Assembly (NCBI RefSeq): GCF_900637195.1
Contig: NZ_LR134356.1
Span: 2,666,001 to 2,730,000 of the forward strand
Length of the DNA stretch: 64,000 nt
Source: Mycolicibacterium aurum
Lineage (GTDB): Bacteria > Actinomycetota > Actinomycetes > Mycobacteriales > Mycobacteriaceae
Direction: 5' to 3'
Part shown: in pieces, positions 47,864 to 58,906 of the stretch
Layout: every line of letters starts with the position of its first letter
Numbering within the stretch: position 1 is the stretch's first letter
Translations under genes and position numbers: made by a program
Notes under the pieces: model-generated
Told to the model about the DNA's origin: nothing
Seen by the model: the letters and a program-made list of their open reading frames with translations, nothing else
Database searches by the model: none

Positions 47864-48730
47864 TTATTTCCAGGCTGAATGCAGGATCGCGTCCACCGCG
47901 GCCAGTCGCGCCGAGCGGACGACAGACGTCAGCGGTCGCAACGCGTCGCTGGCCAACTGCACCTCTGAGGAACTCTGCAAACCGATCGGAATCAGGCCGG
48001 CGCTGACGGTGATGATCGCGTCGACGTGCGCGGCGTTCTCCAGTACCCGCACCGCCCGGGCAGGTGCGTGGTCGGGGATGCGGTGCGCACGGGTGGCGTC
48101 GAGAACCTGCTCGACCAGCCGGCGCGGATCGGCGACGTCGCTGCCCGGGGCGCCGGCGCGCAGGGCGCCGAGAGCATCCGCTGCCGACCGCACGGCGTCG
48201 CGCAACTGGTATTCGGCCTCGCCGAGTTCGAAGTGACCGGCCGCAGGCGCGGAGGTGAACGAGTACACCGTCCAGGACAGCCCGGTCACCTCGGCTTCGT
48301 ACTCGAAGTCGTCCTCGGGGTCGGGGGAGTCGGGAAAGCTGTCGTCGTACTCGAAGTCGGGCACCAGGCCGATGGCGCCGTCGCGGCCGTTGACGATGAC
48401 CGCCTCGCCCGCGGCGATGGCGTCACGGCCGAACTGCGTGCCGGGCGGCAGCCCGCGGACGTCGCCGGGAACCGGTAGGGCCAGCGAGATCGCCGGGTGC
48501 GACACCGCCCGCGCGGACGCGGTACGCATTGTCTGCAGCAGTGACATCGAGCGGGCGTCGTCGAGGTCCGGCCAGGACAGGCCCGTGCGGTCGGCCGCCG
48601 CCGAGTCGTAGGCGGTCACGGAATGCCTTGTCGTCCATTGGGATAGCGCATCCAGGACGTCGTCGGGCGCGGCCGCGCCCGCCAGCCAGGCGTTGGCCCA
48701 CATCGATAGCGAAACACTCGGGCACCACAT
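47864..48730 (-). CDS. Conserved mycobacterial protein of unknown function (Rv1486c-like)
   Basis: 288 aa, mostly soluble, with an acidic central segment ([20 protein letters not shown], about residues 129-148) and Ala-rich helices after it. No catalytic motif, signal peptide or membrane helix is recognised. It occupies the position of Rv1486c between the ferrochelatase and NfeD genes, convergent with the first and divergent from the second. The ATG at 48730 follows an in-frame region without a clear ribosome site; the ATG nine codons on (48700) is an alternative. Confidence 0.8.
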   Translation of the reverse strand: MWCPSVSLSMWANAWLAGAAAPDDVLDALSQWTTRHSVTAYDSAAADRTGLSWPDLDDARSMSLLQTMRTASARAVSHPAISLALPVPGDVRGLPPGTQFGRDAIAAGEAVIVNGRDGAIGLVPDFEYDDSFPDSPDPEDDFEYEAEVTGLSWTVYSFTSAPAAGHFELGEAEYQLRDAVRSAADALGALRAGAPGSDVADPRRLVEQVLDATRAHRIPDHAPARAVRVLENAAHVDAIITVSAGLIPIGLQSSSEVQLASDALRPLTSVVRSARLAAVDAILHSAWK

Positions 48731-48789
48731 GATGGCTGCAGTGTAGTTGTTGAGGGCTCGTCCGGTCCGCCGCGCAGTAGGCTGGTGTC

Positions 48790-49224
48790 ATGCCCGTATC
48801 GCTGATCTGGCTGATCGCCGCATTGGCGCTCGCCGGTGCCGAAGCGCTGACCGGCGATCTGTTTCTGCTGATGCTCAGTGGCGGGGCGCTCGCCGCGGCA
48901 GGGTCGAGCTTCCTGCTCGACCTGCCGATCTGGGTCGACGGTGTCGTGTTCCTGCTGGTGTCGGTGCTGCTGCTGGTCGGGGTGCGCCCGGCGCTGCGTC
49001 GCCGGTTGAACTCGGGGGCCGGGGTGCCCGACCTCGCCAAGGCGCTGGAAGGCAAGAACGCGCTGGTGCTCGACCGGGTCGCGCGGCATGCGGGTCAGGT
49101 GAAGCTCGACGGTGAGGTCTGGACCGCCAGGCCCTACAACGAAAACGATGTTTTCGAAGCGGGAGACCAGGTGACGGTTGTACACATCGACGGAGCCACC
49201 GCGGTCGTGTCCAAGGTCATCTAG
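48790..49224 (+). CDS. NfeD-family membrane protein
   Basis: 144 aa. Two or three membrane segments (SLIWLIAALALAGAEALTG, FLLMLSGGALAAAGSSFLL, GVVFLLVSVLLLVG) are followed by a small OB-fold domain (ALVLDRVARHAGQVKLDGEVWTARPYNENDVFEAG), the pattern of short NfeD proteins. NfeD partners stomatin/SPFH proteins, and such a gene lies 14 bases downstream. Together they are thought to organise membrane microdomains. Equivalent of Rv1487. Confidence 0.93.
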   Translation: MPVSLIWLIAALALAGAEALTGDLFLLMLSGGALAAAGSSFLLDLPIWVDGVVFLLVSVLLLVGVRPALRRRLNSGAGVPDLAKALEGKNALVLDRVARHAGQVKLDGEVWTARPYNENDVFEAGDQVTVVHIDGATAVVSKVI

Positions 49225-49238
49225 AGAAGGAGCGCAAA

Positions 49239-50453
49239 GTGGACGGCGCCATCGCAGGACTGGTCCTGTTGGCAGTGCTGGTGATCTTCGCCGCGATCGT
49301 GGTGGCGAAGTCCGTGGCACTGATACCTCAGGCGGAAGCCGCAGTCGTCGAGCGTCTCGGGCGCTACAGCAAGACGGTGTCGGGGCAGCTGACGCTGCTG
49401 GTGCCGTTCGTCGACAGGATTCGTGCCCGCGTCGACCTGCGCGAGCGCGTCGTGTCCTTCCCGCCGCAGCCGGTGATCACCGAGGACAACCTCACGGTGA
49501 ACATCGACACCGTCGTCTATTTTCAGGTCACCAATCCCCAGGCCGCGGTCTACCAGATCAGCAACTACATCGTCGGCGTCGAGCAGCTGACCACCACCAC
49601 GCTGCGCAACGTCGTCGGTGGCATGACGCTGGAGCAGACGCTGACCTCCCGTGACTCGATCAACGGCCAGTTGCGCGGCGTCCTTGACGAGGCCACCAAC
49701 CGGTGGGGCCTGCGCGTGGCTCGTGTGGAGCTGCGCAGTATCGATCCGCCGCCGTCGATCCAGGATTCGATGGAGAAGCAGATGAGGGCCGATCGCGAGA
49801 AGCGCGCGATGATCCTCACCGCCGAGGGCCATCGGGAGGCGTCGATCAAGCAGGCGGAAGGCCAGAAGCAGTCCCAGATCCTGGCTGCCGAGGGCGCCAA
49901 GCAGGCGGCCATCCTCTCCGCCGAAGCCGACCGGCAGTCCCGCATGCTGCGCGCTCAGGGCGAACGTGCCGCCTCCTATCTACAGGCGCAGGGCCAGGCC
50001 AAGGCCATCGAGAAGACGTTCGCGGCGATCAAGCGGGGTCGTCCGACACCCGAGATGCTGGCCTACCAGTACCTGCAGACGCTGCCGGAGATGGCCAAGG
50101 GCGAGGCCAACAAGGTCTGGCTGGTCCCCAGCGACTTCGGGTCTGCGCTTGAAGGCTTCACCAAGATGTTGGGTGCGCCCGGTTCCGACGGCGTCTTCCG
50201 CTACACGCCGTCGCCGGTGGAAGACGACCTGCCCAAGCCCGAGGACGACTCCGACGAGGTCGCCGACTGGTTCAACACCCAGACCGACCCCGAGATCGCG
50301 CAGGCCGTCGCCGAGGCGGTGGCCGAGGCACGCACCCCGGTCGCCGGGATCGACGGGCCGCGGCAGTACCCGCCGCTGTCCCAGCAGTCGCAACCGGGCG
50401 CGATCGACTACACCCAGTCGCAGGCCGGTCGGCACGGCGCGGCAGACCAGTGA
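49239..50453 (+). CDS. SPFH/Band 7 (stomatin-like) protein
   Basis: 404 aa, GTG start preceded by AGAAGGAG. An N-terminal membrane anchor (LVLLAVLVIFAAIVVAKSV) precedes the SPFH domain, beginning LIPQAEAAVVERLGRYSKT, then a coiled coil rich in Ala, Glu and Gln (about residues 185-265), and an acidic, Pro-rich tail. Slipin-type members form rings in the membrane and influence protein quality control and membrane order. Paired with NfeD. The stop overlaps the DoxX gene start (GTGA). Confidence 0.94.
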   Translation: MDGAIAGLVLLAVLVIFAAIVVAKSVALIPQAEAAVVERLGRYSKTVSGQLTLLVPFVDRIRARVDLRERVVSFPPQPVITEDNLTVNIDTVVYFQVTNPQAAVYQISNYIVGVEQLTTTTLRNVVGGMTLEQTLTSRDSINGQLRGVLDEATNRWGLRVARVELRSIDPPPSIQDSMEKQMRADREKRAMILTAEGHREASIKQAEGQKQSQILAAEGAKQAAILSAEADRQSRMLRAQGERAASYLQAQGQAKAIEKTFAAIKRGRPTPEMLAYQYLQTLPEMAKGEANKVWLVPSDFGSALEGFTKMLGAPGSDGVFRYTPSPVEDDLPKPEDDSDEVADWFNTQTDPEIAQAVAEAVAEARTPVAGIDGPRQYPPLSQQSQPGAIDYTQSQAGRHGAADQ

Positions 50454-50812
50454 GCGCCCTGACGTCGCCGAAGGCCTACGCCGTGCTCGCGGCGATCCAG
50501 GCGGGCGACGCTGTCGCCTGCGCGGCGAAGATTCCCCCGATCGAGAAGGCGTTCGACGACGTCGGACTGGCGCCGGAGCTGAGACCGGTCATCCCGTTCG
50601 TCAAGGCGGCGTCGGCCCTCGGACTGCTCTCGGTGTTCCGGTTCCCGGCCCTGGCCCGCCTCACCACGTTCATGCTCAGCGTCTACTTCGTGCTGGCGGT
50701 CGGATCCCATATCCGTGCCAAGGACTGGAGCCCGGGCCTGGTGGCGGCCTCGTCGTTCCTGGGTCTCTATGCCGCGATGACGGTGAAGGGGCCCGACCTC
50801 ACGACGCGTTGA
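50450..50812 (+). CDS. DoxX-like small membrane protein
   Basis: 120 aa, GTG start overlapping the SPFH stop by four bases. Four membrane segments in the DoxX pattern: KAYAVLAAIQAGDAVACAAK, VIPFVKAASALGLLSVFRF, LTTFMLSVYFVLAVGSHI and LVAASSFLGLYAAMTV. DoxX-family proteins are linked to redox or quinone functions in the membrane, but the specific role here is unknown. It overlaps the convergent TVP38 gene by 14 bases. Confidence 0.85.
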   Translation: MSALTSPKAYAVLAAIQAGDAVACAAKIPPIEKAFDDVGLAPELRPVIPFVKAASALGLLSVFRFPALARLTTFMLSVYFVLAVGSHIRAKDWSPGLVAASSFLGLYAAMTVKGPDLTTR

Positions 50813-51512
50813 CCGGGGCCTGCTGCCGTCGGTGCGTGCGGATCTCGAAGGCCAGCCCCGCCAGCCCCAGGCCTGCGGTGCACAGGGACACCACGAGCAG
50901 CAGTGGGCTCACCCGGCCGGTCAGCGCGTCCCCGAGGATCACGATCGCGGCGGTGCCCGGGAGCACACCGGCCAGCGTGGCCAGGGTGTAGGGCAGCACC
51001 CGGACCGACGACGCGCCGGCGGCGTAGTTGAGAACAGAGAACGGCACCGCGGGAATCATCCGGGTGGCAAGCACCACGGGCCAGCCGCGTTCGCGCAGGC
51101 GCTTGTCGACCGCGTCGACGCGGGGGTGGTGCACCAACCGGCTGACCTGCCAGCCGGCGGTCCGGACCAGCACCAGTGCGATGACGGCGCTGAGGGTGCT
51201 CGCCGCCACCGCGATCGGGATGCCCAGCAGCGGCCCGAACAACAACCCGGCTGCCAGGGTGAAGGCGGTGCGCGGAAATGGGAAGACCGTGACGACGACG
51301 TGTGCGGCGAAGAAGGCCAGCGGGAACCAGGGCCCGACCGAGGTGGCCCAGTCCCGGAGCTGCAGGGCGCTGGGCAACGGCACCAGAATCGCGACTGCGA
51401 CGAGAATCACAATCGCCGCCATGAGGGCTGCGATGCGGCCCGGCGGAACCGTCTTCAGCGTGGCGACGACCGCGGCGCGAACGGTGCGAAGCGTGCTGAC
51501 TACGGATTTCAC
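50799..51512 (-). CDS. TVP38/TMEM64 (DedA-like) membrane protein
   Basis: About 237 aa from the GTG at 51512; an ATG at 51602 would add 30 residues and leave only eight bases to the divergent mutA. Multi-spanning, with the SNARE-associated/VTT core: VFPFPRTAFTLAAGLLFGPLLGIPIAVAAS and LATRMIPAVPFSVLNYAAGASSV. VTT proteins act as lipid scramblases or transport lipid carriers such as undecaprenyl phosphate. Positional match to Rv1491c. Confidence 0.9.
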   Translation of the reverse strand: MKSVVSTLRTVRAAVVATLKTVPPGRIAALMAAIVILVAVAILVPLPSALQLRDWATSVGPWFPLAFFAAHVVVTVFPFPRTAFTLAAGLLFGPLLGIPIAVAASTLSAVIALVLVRTAGWQVSRLVHHPRVDAVDKRLRERGWPVVLATRMIPAVPFSVLNYAAGASSVRVLPYTLATLAGVLPGTAAIVILGDALTGRVSPLLLVVSLCTAGLGLAGLAFEIRTHRRQQAPVNAS

Positions 51513-51610
51513 GATTCCCAAGGGTACGGGGTGAGAGTTAAAGCGCTCTGCCTCGCGGTGTTGCGTCTGCACACCGGTGTGCGCTGATGTGACGGCCATC
51601 ATTTAGCCTG

Positions 51611-53497
51611 ATGGCTGTGCAGAATCCCAGCGCCGGTACTGCCGGCGGAGTAATCGACTCCGATCTGGACCGGTGGCGCACCGCCGTGGCGGGCGTGCTG
51701 ACGAAGAGCACCACACGCGATCCCGCCGATCTGCCCGATGAACCCGAGCGCCTGCTCGACTCGGCGACCTACGACGGGTTCCCGATCCGTCCGCTGTACA
51801 CCAGCGCCGACGAGCATGCCGAACCGGCGTTGCCCGGTACCTGGCCCTTCGTGCGGGGCGGCGACGCCCTGCGCGACGTCAAATCGGGCTGGAAGGTTGC
51901 CGACGTCTACCCGGCGGACGGTTCTGCTGCGGCAGAGGCCAACGGGTCGATCCTGCTCGGCTTGACCGAAGGCATCAGCGCGCTGGTGCTGCGCGTCGGT
52001 GACGGCTCGGCAGCGGGCGGGGTCACTCCCACCGAACTCGACCGCCTGCTCGACGGCGTGTATCTCGACCTGGTGCCGGTGGTGTTCGAAACGTCCGGCG
52101 GCGGCAGCACTTACACCGAGACTGCGGACGTCATGCTCGGGCTTCTCAGCGGCCTCGACGACGACCGGCGCTCCCGGCTGTCGGTCGACCTCGGGGCCGA
52201 CCCGCTCAGTGCGGCGCTGTCCGGCCGGACCGCTCCGGCACTCGGCGACGTGATCACCACCGCGCAGAAGCTGACCGACTACGCCGGGCATGTTCGGGCG
52301 ATCACCGTCGACGGGCCGGCCTTTCACAATCTCGGCGCGAACGCCTCCTGGGAACTGGCCGCCGCCATCGCCGTGGGTGTCAGCTACCTGCGCCAGCTTG
52401 TCGACGCCGGGCTGTCCAGCTCGGAGGCGCTCGCCCAGATCAGCTTCCGGTTCGCCGCCGACGACGACCAGTTCATGACCATCGCCAAACTGCGGGCGGC
52501 ACGCCAACTCTGGGCACGCGTCGCCGAAGTGGTCGGCGAACCCGCGGCCGGTGCGGCCACGCTGCACGCCACCACCTCGCTGCCGATGATGTCGCAGCGG
52601 GATCCGTGGGTGAACATGCTGCGCACCACTGTCGCGGCCTTCGCGGCGGGCGTCGGCGGCGCGGACACCGTCACGGTGCACCCGTTCGACGTCGCGATCG
52701 ACGGTGGATTCCCCGGCACCGCGCGCAGTTTCGCCCGCCGCATCGCGCGCAACACGCAGCTGCTTCTGTTGGAGGAGTCTCACATCGGGCGGGTACTCGA
52801 CCCGGCCGGAGGTTCGTGGTTCGTCGAGGACCTCACCCGCGAACTCGCCGAGCGGGCGTGGTCACGATTCCAGGAGATCGAGGCAGCGGGTGGATTCGAG
52901 GCGGCCCGCGAGAACATCGGCGCACAGATCGCGGAGGTCGCCGAGCGTCGCGCCGCCGACATCGCGCACCGGCGCACCTCACTCACCGGCGTCAACGAAT
53001 ATCCGAACCTGACCGAAATGCCGCTGCCGCAGGGAAACCCGCTGCCGGGCGTGCGTCGCTACGGAGCCGACTTCGAGGACCTGCGCAACCGCTCCGACGT
53101 CCACCTGGACAGACGCGGTGCGCGCCCCAGGGTGCTGCTGCTGCCGCTGGGACCGCTGGCCGAGCACAACATCCGCACGACGTTCGCGGCGAACCTGCTC
53201 GCGTCGGGCGGAATCGAAGCCGTCAATCCCGGTCCGTTGGACGCGGCGGGAATCGCCGCGGCCGTGCGGGAGTCCGGAGCAGGCGAAGTCGCGGTGATCT
53301 GCGGGACCGACAAGCGGTACGGCGACGAGGCGTCGGCAGCCGTGGACGCCGCCAGAACAGCAGGCGTGAAGCGCATTCTGCTCGCCGGTCCGGAGAAGGC
53401 CGTCGCGGACTCCGCGTCGAAGCCCGACGGATACCTGACCGCGAAAATCGATGCGGTCGAAGCACTGTCAGACCTGCTGACCCGATTGGGAGCATGA
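51611..53497 (+). CDS. mutA: Methylmalonyl-CoA mutase small (beta) subunit
   Basis: 628 aa. It keeps the mutase TIM-barrel ([61 protein letters not shown]) but lacks the DxHxxG cobalamin-binding motif at the C-terminal domain, as expected for the non-catalytic subunit. Together with MutB it interconverts (R)-methylmalonyl-CoA and succinyl-CoA. This supplies or drains the methyl-branched extender used by MAS-type PKSs, including the one in this window. mutB follows after one base. Confidence 0.96.
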   Translation: MAVQNPSAGTAGGVIDSDLDRWRTAVAGVLTKSTTRDPADLPDEPERLLDSATYDGFPIRPLYTSADEHAEPALPGTWPFVRGGDALRDVKSGWKVADVYPADGSAAAEANGSILLGLTEGISALVLRVGDGSAAGGVTPTELDRLLDGVYLDLVPVVFETSGGGSTYTETADVMLGLLSGLDDDRRSRLSVDLGADPLSAALSGRTAPALGDVITTAQKLTDYAGHVRAITVDGPAFHNLGANASWELAAAIAVGVSYLRQLVDAGLSSSEALAQISFRFAADDDQFMTIAKLRAARQLWARVAEVVGEPAAGAATLHATTSLPMMSQRDPWVNMLRTTVAAFAAGVGGADTVTVHPFDVAIDGGFPGTARSFARRIARNTQLLLLEESHIGRVLDPAGGSWFVEDLTRELAERAWSRFQEIEAAGGFEAARENIGAQIAEVAERRAADIAHRRTSLTGVNEYPNLTEMPLPQGNPLPGVRRYGADFEDLRNRSDVHLDRRGARPRVLLLPLGPLAEHNIRTTFAANLLASGGIEAVNPGPLDAAGIAAAVRESGAGEVAVICGTDKRYGDEASAAVDAARTAGVKRILLAGPEKAVADSASKPDGYLTAKIDAVEALSDLLTRLGA

Positions 53498-53498
53498 C

Positions 53499-55754
53499 AT
53501 GACTGCCACAGCGAAACCCGTCATCGGTTCCTTCGCGGATGTGCCTCTCGCAACTGAGGCAGCCGTTGCGGCGCCGACACCTGCCGACGTTGCCGGGCAG
53601 GTGGCCGCGGCGGCCGCCGCACACGGCTACGCCGCCGAGCAGCTCGACTGGGCGACCCCGGAGGGCATCGACGTCAAGCCCGTCTACATCGCCGCCGACC
53701 GCGACGACGCCGCAGGCGCCGGGTACCCGCTGCACAGCCTGCCGGGTGAGCCGCCGTTCGTGCGTGGCCCGTACCCGACGATGTACGTCAACCAGCCGTG
53801 GACCATCCGCCAGTACGCCGGCTTCTCCACGGCAGCGGAGTCGAATGCGTTCTACCGCCGGAATCTGGCCGCCGGCCAGAAGGGGCTGTCGGTCGCGTTC
53901 GATCTCGCCACCCACCGCGGCTACGACTCCGACCATCCCCGTGTCGCCGGTGACGTCGGTATGGCGGGGGTGGCGATCGACTCCATTCTCGACATGCGCC
54001 AGCTGTTCGACGGTATCGACCTGTCGGCGGTCTCGGTGTCGATGACGATGAACGGGGCCGTGCTGCCGATCCTGGCCCTCTACGTCGCGGCCGCCGAGGA
54101 GCAGGGCGTGCCGCCGGAGAAGCTCGCCGGGACCATCCAGAACGACATTCTCAAAGAGTTCATGGTCCGCAACACCTACATCTATCCACCCAAGCCCTCC
54201 ATGCGGATCATCTCCGACATCTTCGGCTACACCAGCGTGAAGATGCCGAAGTACAACAGCATCTCGATCTCCGGCTACCACATCCAGGAAGCGGGGGCGA
54301 CGGCCGATCTGGAGCTGGGCTACACGCTGGCCGACGGTGTCGAGTACATCAAGGCGGGCCTCGACGCCGGCCTGGACATCGACAAGTTCGCGCCGCGGCT
54401 GTCCTTCTTCTGGGGTATCGGCATGAACTTCTTCATGGAGGTCGCCAAGCTGCGTGCGGGCCGGCTGCTGTGGAGCGAACTGGTCGCACAGTTCGATCCG
54501 AAGAGTGCGAAGTCGCTGTCGCTGCGCACCCATTCGCAGACCTCAGGATGGTCGTTGACCGCGCAGGACCCGTTCAACAACGTCGCTCGGACCTGCATCG
54601 AGGCGATGGCGGCCACCCAGGGCCACACCCAGTCGCTGCACACCAACGCGCTCGACGAGGCGCTGGCGCTGCCCACCGACTTCTCAGCCCGGATTGCCCG
54701 CAACACCCAGCTCCTGCTGCAGCAGGAGTCCGGCACCACGCGTCCCATCGATCCGTGGGCAGGGTCGTACTACGTGGAGTGGCTGACCCACCAGCTGGCC
54801 GAGAAGGCGCGCGGACACATTCGCGAGATCGCCGAACACGGCGGCATGGCGCAGGCCATCAACGAGGGCATCCCCAAGCTGCGCATCGAAGAAGCCGCCG
54901 CCCGCACCCAGGCCCGGATCGATTCGGGCGCTCAGACGGTCATCGGCATCAACAAGTACCAGGTCGACGAGGATCAGGAGATCGAGGTCCTCAAGGTCGA
55001 GAACAGCCGGGTGCGCGCCGAGCAGATCGCCAAGCTGGAGAGGCTGCGCGCCGACCGTGACAACGAGGCGACGCAGGCTGCTCTCGCCGAACTGACCCGT
55101 GCCGCAGCGGCTTCCGGTCCCGCGGGGGAGGATGGGCTCGGCAACAACCTGATGGCGCTGGCCATCAAGGCCGCCCGCGCCATGGCCACCGTCGGCGAGA
55201 TCTCCGACGCCCTGGAGAAGGTCTACGGCAGGCACCAGGCCGAGATCCGGACCATCGCCGGGGTGTACAGGGACGAGGTGGGCATGGCCAGTAACGTCAG
55301 TGGCGCAACGGAATTGGTCGAGAAGTTCGCCGAGGCCGACGGACGTCGTCCCCGCATCCTCGTCGCGAAGATGGGGCAGGACGGACACGACCGCGGACAG
55401 AAGGTCATCGCGACGGCGTTCGCCGACATCGGCTTCGACGTCGACGTCGGCTCGCTGTTCTCGACGCCCGACGAGGTCGCGCGCCAGGCCGCCGACAACG
55501 ACGTGCACGTGGTCGGGGTCTCCTCGCTGGCGGCCGGACACCTGACGTTGGTGCCCGCGTTGCGCGACGCGCTCGCCGAGGTCGGCCGACCCGACATCAT
55601 GGTCGTCGTCGGCGGGGTGATCCCGCCCGGCGATTTCGACGAGCTGTACGCGGCCGGGGCGACCGCGATCTTCCCTCCCGGCACCGTCATCGCCGATGCC
55701 GCGATCGGTCTGCTGAACAAGCTGGCCGAACGCCTCGGCTACACGTTGAACTAG
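53499..55754 (+). CDS. mutB: Methylmalonyl-CoA mutase large (alpha) subunit
   Basis: 751 aa, catalytic subunit. The barrel has [17 protein letters not shown] and [19 protein letters not shown]; the C-terminal B12-binding domain has the base-off motif DGHDRG with the cobalt-ligand histidine, then GVSSLAAGH and VVVGGVIPP. It uses adenosylcobalamin to isomerise methylmalonyl-CoA. Its product flux connects propionate metabolism, the TCA cycle and methyl-branched lipid synthesis. meaB starts immediately after the stop. Confidence 0.97.
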   Translation: MTATAKPVIGSFADVPLATEAAVAAPTPADVAGQVAAAAAAHGYAAEQLDWATPEGIDVKPVYIAADRDDAAGAGYPLHSLPGEPPFVRGPYPTMYVNQPWTIRQYAGFSTAAESNAFYRRNLAAGQKGLSVAFDLATHRGYDSDHPRVAGDVGMAGVAIDSILDMRQLFDGIDLSAVSVSMTMNGAVLPILALYVAAAEEQGVPPEKLAGTIQNDILKEFMVRNTYIYPPKPSMRIISDIFGYTSVKMPKYNSISISGYHIQEAGATADLELGYTLADGVEYIKAGLDAGLDIDKFAPRLSFFWGIGMNFFMEVAKLRAGRLLWSELVAQFDPKSAKSLSLRTHSQTSGWSLTAQDPFNNVARTCIEAMAATQGHTQSLHTNALDEALALPTDFSARIARNTQLLLQQESGTTRPIDPWAGSYYVEWLTHQLAEKARGHIREIAEHGGMAQAINEGIPKLRIEEAAARTQARIDSGAQTVIGINKYQVDEDQEIEVLKVENSRVRAEQIAKLERLRADRDNEATQAALAELTRAAAASGPAGEDGLGNNLMALAIKAARAMATVGEISDALEKVYGRHQAEIRTIAGVYRDEVGMASNVSGATELVEKFAEADGRRPRILVAKMGQDGHDRGQKVIATAFADIGFDVDVGSLFSTPDEVARQAADNDVHVVGVSSLAAGHLTLVPALRDALAEVGRPDIMVVVGGVIPPGDFDELYAAGATAIFPPGTVIADAAIGLLNKLAERLGYTLN

Positions 55755-56750
55755 ATGAGCCAATCGGTCCGTGAGCTCGCGGCGGCGGTCCGCAGCGGTG
55801 ACCGCTCGGCGTTGGCGAGGGCGATCACGCTCGTCGAATCGACCCGCGTCGACCATCGGCAGCGGGCGCAGGAACTGCTGCTGGAGCTCATGCCCGACGC
55901 GGGCCGGGCCATGCACGTCGGCATCACGGGCGTTCCCGGTGTCGGCAAGTCGACGGCCATCGAGGCCCTCGGCGTCCACCTGATCGACCAGGGGCACCGG
56001 GTTGCGGTGCTCGCCGTCGATCCGTCGTCGACGCGGACCGGCGGCTCGATCCTGGGGGACAAGACCCGGATGGCGAAACTGGCCGTGCATCCCGACGCCT
56101 ACATCAGGCCGTCGCCGACCTCCGGCACGCTCGGCGGTGTGGCGAAGGCGACGCGCGAGACGATCGTGTTGCTGGAGGCCGCCGGTTACGACGTCATCCT
56201 GGTCGAGACCGTGGGCGTCGGCCAGTCCGAGGTGACGGTTGCCAACATGGTGGACACCTTCGTGTTCCTGACCCTGGCTCGCACCGGCGACCAGTTGCAG
56301 GGCATCAAGAAGGGCGTGCTCGAGCTGGCCGATATCGTCGTGGTGAACAAGGCCGACGGCGAGCATGCGGTCGAGGCCAAGGCCGCTGCACGCGAACTCG
56401 CCGGTGCCATCCGTCTGATCTATCCCCGCGAAACCCTATGGCGCCCTCCGGTGTTGACGATGAGCGCACTGACCGGCGACGGCCTCACCGAGCTCTGGGA
56501 CACGGTGCTCAAGCATCGCGACGTCCTGACAGCGGCAGGGGAGTTCGAGGCCAGGCGCCGCACCCAGCAGGTCGAATGGACCTGGTCGATGGTCCGCGAT
56601 GCCGTGCTCGACAGGGTGCTGTCGAGCCCCGGAGTGCGGGCGATCCGCACCGAGGTCGAGCGTCAGGTACGCGACGGGGAACTTACACCGGCGCTTGCTG
56701 CGCAGCAGATCCTCGCGGCCGTCGAGCAGCCGCCGACGTCGACGGGCTAA
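55755..56750 (+). CDS. meaB: MeaB/ArgK GTPase chaperone of methylmalonyl-CoA mutase
   Basis: 331 aa, start abutting the mutB stop. P-loop GITGVPGVGKST at about residues 56-67, then AVDPSSTRTGGSILGDKTRM, the switch region VETVGVGQSE and the guanine-specificity motif NKAD (VVVNKADGE). MeaB protects and reloads the mutase with cofactor using GTP. It was first named ArgK in E. coli. The position confirms the role. Confidence 0.96.
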   Translation: MSQSVRELAAAVRSGDRSALARAITLVESTRVDHRQRAQELLLELMPDAGRAMHVGITGVPGVGKSTAIEALGVHLIDQGHRVAVLAVDPSSTRTGGSILGDKTRMAKLAVHPDAYIRPSPTSGTLGGVAKATRETIVLLEAAGYDVILVETVGVGQSEVTVANMVDTFVFLTLARTGDQLQGIKKGVLELADIVVVNKADGEHAVEAKAAARELAGAIRLIYPRETLWRPPVLTMSALTGDGLTELWDTVLKHRDVLTAAGEFEARRRTQQVEWTWSMVRDAVLDRVLSSPGVRAIRTEVERQVRDGELTPALAAQQILAAVEQPPTSTG

Positions 56751-56801
56751 CGAATCGGTAACTCCGCGATAGTTTGCCGCGCGGCGCGGTAAATTCAAGT
56801 T

Positions 56802-58094
56802 GTGACGGGCGTCAATTCCCGGGAGCGCGATGGGGCGCTCTCACACGGCCACGGTGGGCAACTGCCCCGCGGCGTGCAGGGCGCGGCCGATCCCAACTTC
56901 ACCTGTGCGGTCCGTGCGTTCGCGCAGATGTTCCCGTACCGCCGGTTCGGCGGCGGGGCGCTGGCGGTGTATCTCGACGGCGAGCCGGTGGTGGATGTGT
57001 GGACCGGCTGGTCGGATCGGCGCGGGAAGCGCCGCTGGAACGCCGACACCGCGCCCATGGTGTTCTCCGCCACCAAGGGCGTCGCAGCCACTGTCATCCA
57101 CCGGCTGGCCGACCGCGGCCTGATCGACTACGACGCACCGGTCGCCGAGTACTGGCGCGAGTTCGGCGCCAACGGCAAGTCGGCGATCACGGTGCGGGAG
57201 CTCATGCGCCACCGCGCGGGCCTGTCCCAGCTCAACGGCGTGGCCAAGGCCGATCTGATGGACCACCTTGCGATGGAGGAACGGCTGGCCGCCACACCGG
57301 CCAGCTGGCTGGTCGGCAAACCGGCGTACCACGCGTTCACGTTCGGATGGTTGCTGTCCGGGCTGGCGCGGGCGGTCACCGGCACCGGGATGCGCCAGTT
57401 GATCCGCACCGAGGTCGCCGCGCCACTGAACACCGACGGCATTCACCTGGGCCGCCCGCCGGCGCACGCCCCCACGCAACCCGCGCGCATCATCGGTCCG
57501 CAGACACGCCTGCAGAACCCGCTCTTCAATGTCGTGGCGCCGCATCTGGCGGCGTTGCCGTTCTCCGCCGCGTTCGGGGCGATGTACTTTCCCGGCGTCA
57601 AATCCTTCGTGCAGGGCGACACGCCGCTGCTCGACAGCGAGATCCCCGCCGCGAACGGCGTGGCGACCGCCCGGGCACTGGCACGGATGTACGGCGCGAT
57701 CGCCAACGGCGGCCGCATCGACGGCATGGAGTTCCTGTCCAGCGAGACGACGGCGGCGCTGACGGGCCGCCGGAGTCTGCGCCTCGACCACAGCATGGTC
57801 ATGCCGCTGTCGTTCCATCTCGGGTACCACGGTCTGCCGATTCCCGGCCTGATGCCCGGATTCGGGCACGTCGGGCTCGGCGGTTCGCTGGGCTGGGCCG
57901 ATCCGGAGACTGGCCTGGCCTTCGGCTTCGTCCACAATCGGCTGCTCACGCCCCTCGTCATCAGCGACCAGGCGGGCTTCGTCGCGACCGCCGCATTGAT
58001 CCGCCGCGGGGCGGCGCTCGCCCGCAAGAACGGTCACCGACGGGTGCGCGAATACGGCGCCGCCTTCACCGACCTCGAAGCGACTGCCGTCTGA
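56802..58094 (+). CDS. lipL: Beta-lactamase-fold esterase (LipL-like)
   Basis: 430 aa, GTG start. Class C beta-lactamase/esterase family VIII: the nucleophile motif SxxK is S89-A-T-K92 in MVFSATKGVAA, the Tyr region appears as YHAFTFGWL, and the third motif is replaced by HVGLGGSLGWADPETGLAFGFVHN. Such enzymes hydrolyse short esters or lipids. Equivalent of Rv1497, which lies behind the mutAB-meaB genes in M. tuberculosis. No signal peptide is visible. Confidence 0.9.
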   Translation: MTGVNSRERDGALSHGHGGQLPRGVQGAADPNFTCAVRAFAQMFPYRRFGGGALAVYLDGEPVVDVWTGWSDRRGKRRWNADTAPMVFSATKGVAATVIHRLADRGLIDYDAPVAEYWREFGANGKSAITVRELMRHRAGLSQLNGVAKADLMDHLAMEERLAATPASWLVGKPAYHAFTFGWLLSGLARAVTGTGMRQLIRTEVAAPLNTDGIHLGRPPAHAPTQPARIIGPQTRLQNPLFNVVAPHLAALPFSAAFGAMYFPGVKSFVQGDTPLLDSEIPAANGVATARALARMYGAIANGGRIDGMEFLSSETTAALTGRRSLRLDHSMVMPLSFHLGYHGLPIPGLMPGFGHVGLGGSLGWADPETGLAFGFVHNRLLTPLVISDQAGFVATAALIRRGAALARKNGHRRVREYGAAFTDLEATAV

Positions 58095-58118
58095 GAATCG
58101 GCCTGCTCGCCGTCACGC

Positions 58119-58853
58119 TCAGGACTGGGCCCGGGAGAACCATCTGGTCTTGATGCGCCACGAATACGCTGACGTCAGCGCAAAGCCGGCGCCGCAGGCG
58201 CACGCGAAGATCCACACCAGAGTGCTGCCCTGGACGGTCTGCAACTGCGGGACCAGCGCGGTGGTGATGCGCACGAGGCACGCCACGATGCCCATCGCGG
58301 ACGCGAACAGATACACGTTGGCGATGTGGCGGGACCGGGGATCCGTGCGCAGGATCAGCAGGGCGCGCGCGCCATAGCCGAGCAGGTAGATCAACATGCC
58401 ACACAGCAGCAGCCAGTACATGTTGAGCCAGAAGTCGGTGGGGACGTCGAAGAAGTCGGGACGGTAGATGGACGCGCCGTTGCTGAGCCAGAACGCGGCG
58501 AGCAGCAGTGGGATGCACAGCGTCGCCGGCAGCTCGATGTGTTGGCGGAATCGTTGCTGCATTGCGTGATCCTGCTCGAGGCGGCCGAGCGCGTTGTACA
58601 CGACGGCCGAGGCGGCCACGATGTAGCAATCGTGGCCGATGTAGTCCTCGAGGTTCCACTTACCGGTCAGCGAAAAGAGCCACGGTCCGATGGTTTCCGA
58701 GGCGAAGGGCGACATCAACAACACCGCAAGGCCCTGCAGCGCGATATTGAGCGTGGCGGCCACTTCCCACCGGCACGACCACGTGACCCGGCGGATCCAC
58801 AGGCTCCACCCGATGCACACGAGTGTGATCACGATGAGTGACGCCAGGGCCAT
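58119..58853 (-). CDS. Multi-spanning membrane protein of unknown family
   Basis: 244 aa with about seven membrane helices, including LASLIVITLVCIGWSLWI, LNIALQGLAVLLMSPF, CIPLLLAAFWLSNG, MYWLLLCGMLIYLLGYGA and STLVWIFACACGAGFAL. I do not recognise the family. Polar residues between helices (KWNLEDYIGHDCYI; YRPDFFDVP) could face the outside. It follows the HTH regulator by 53 bases and is probably cotranscribed with it, so it may sense or transport a small signal. Function unknown. Confidence 0.75.
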   Translation of the reverse strand: MALASLIVITLVCIGWSLWIRRVTWSCRWEVAATLNIALQGLAVLLMSPFASETIGPWLFSLTGKWNLEDYIGHDCYIVAASAVVYNALGRLEQDHAMQQRFRQHIELPATLCIPLLLAAFWLSNGASIYRPDFFDVPTDFWLNMYWLLLCGMLIYLLGYGARALLILRTDPRSRHIANVYLFASAMGIVACLVRITTALVPQLQTVQGSTLVWIFACACGAGFALTSAYSWRIKTRWFSRAQS

Positions 58854-58906
58854 AACGGGTCTCTTTCGAGCAGGACGGGTTCAGCAAATGGTAAACACTG
58901 ACACGG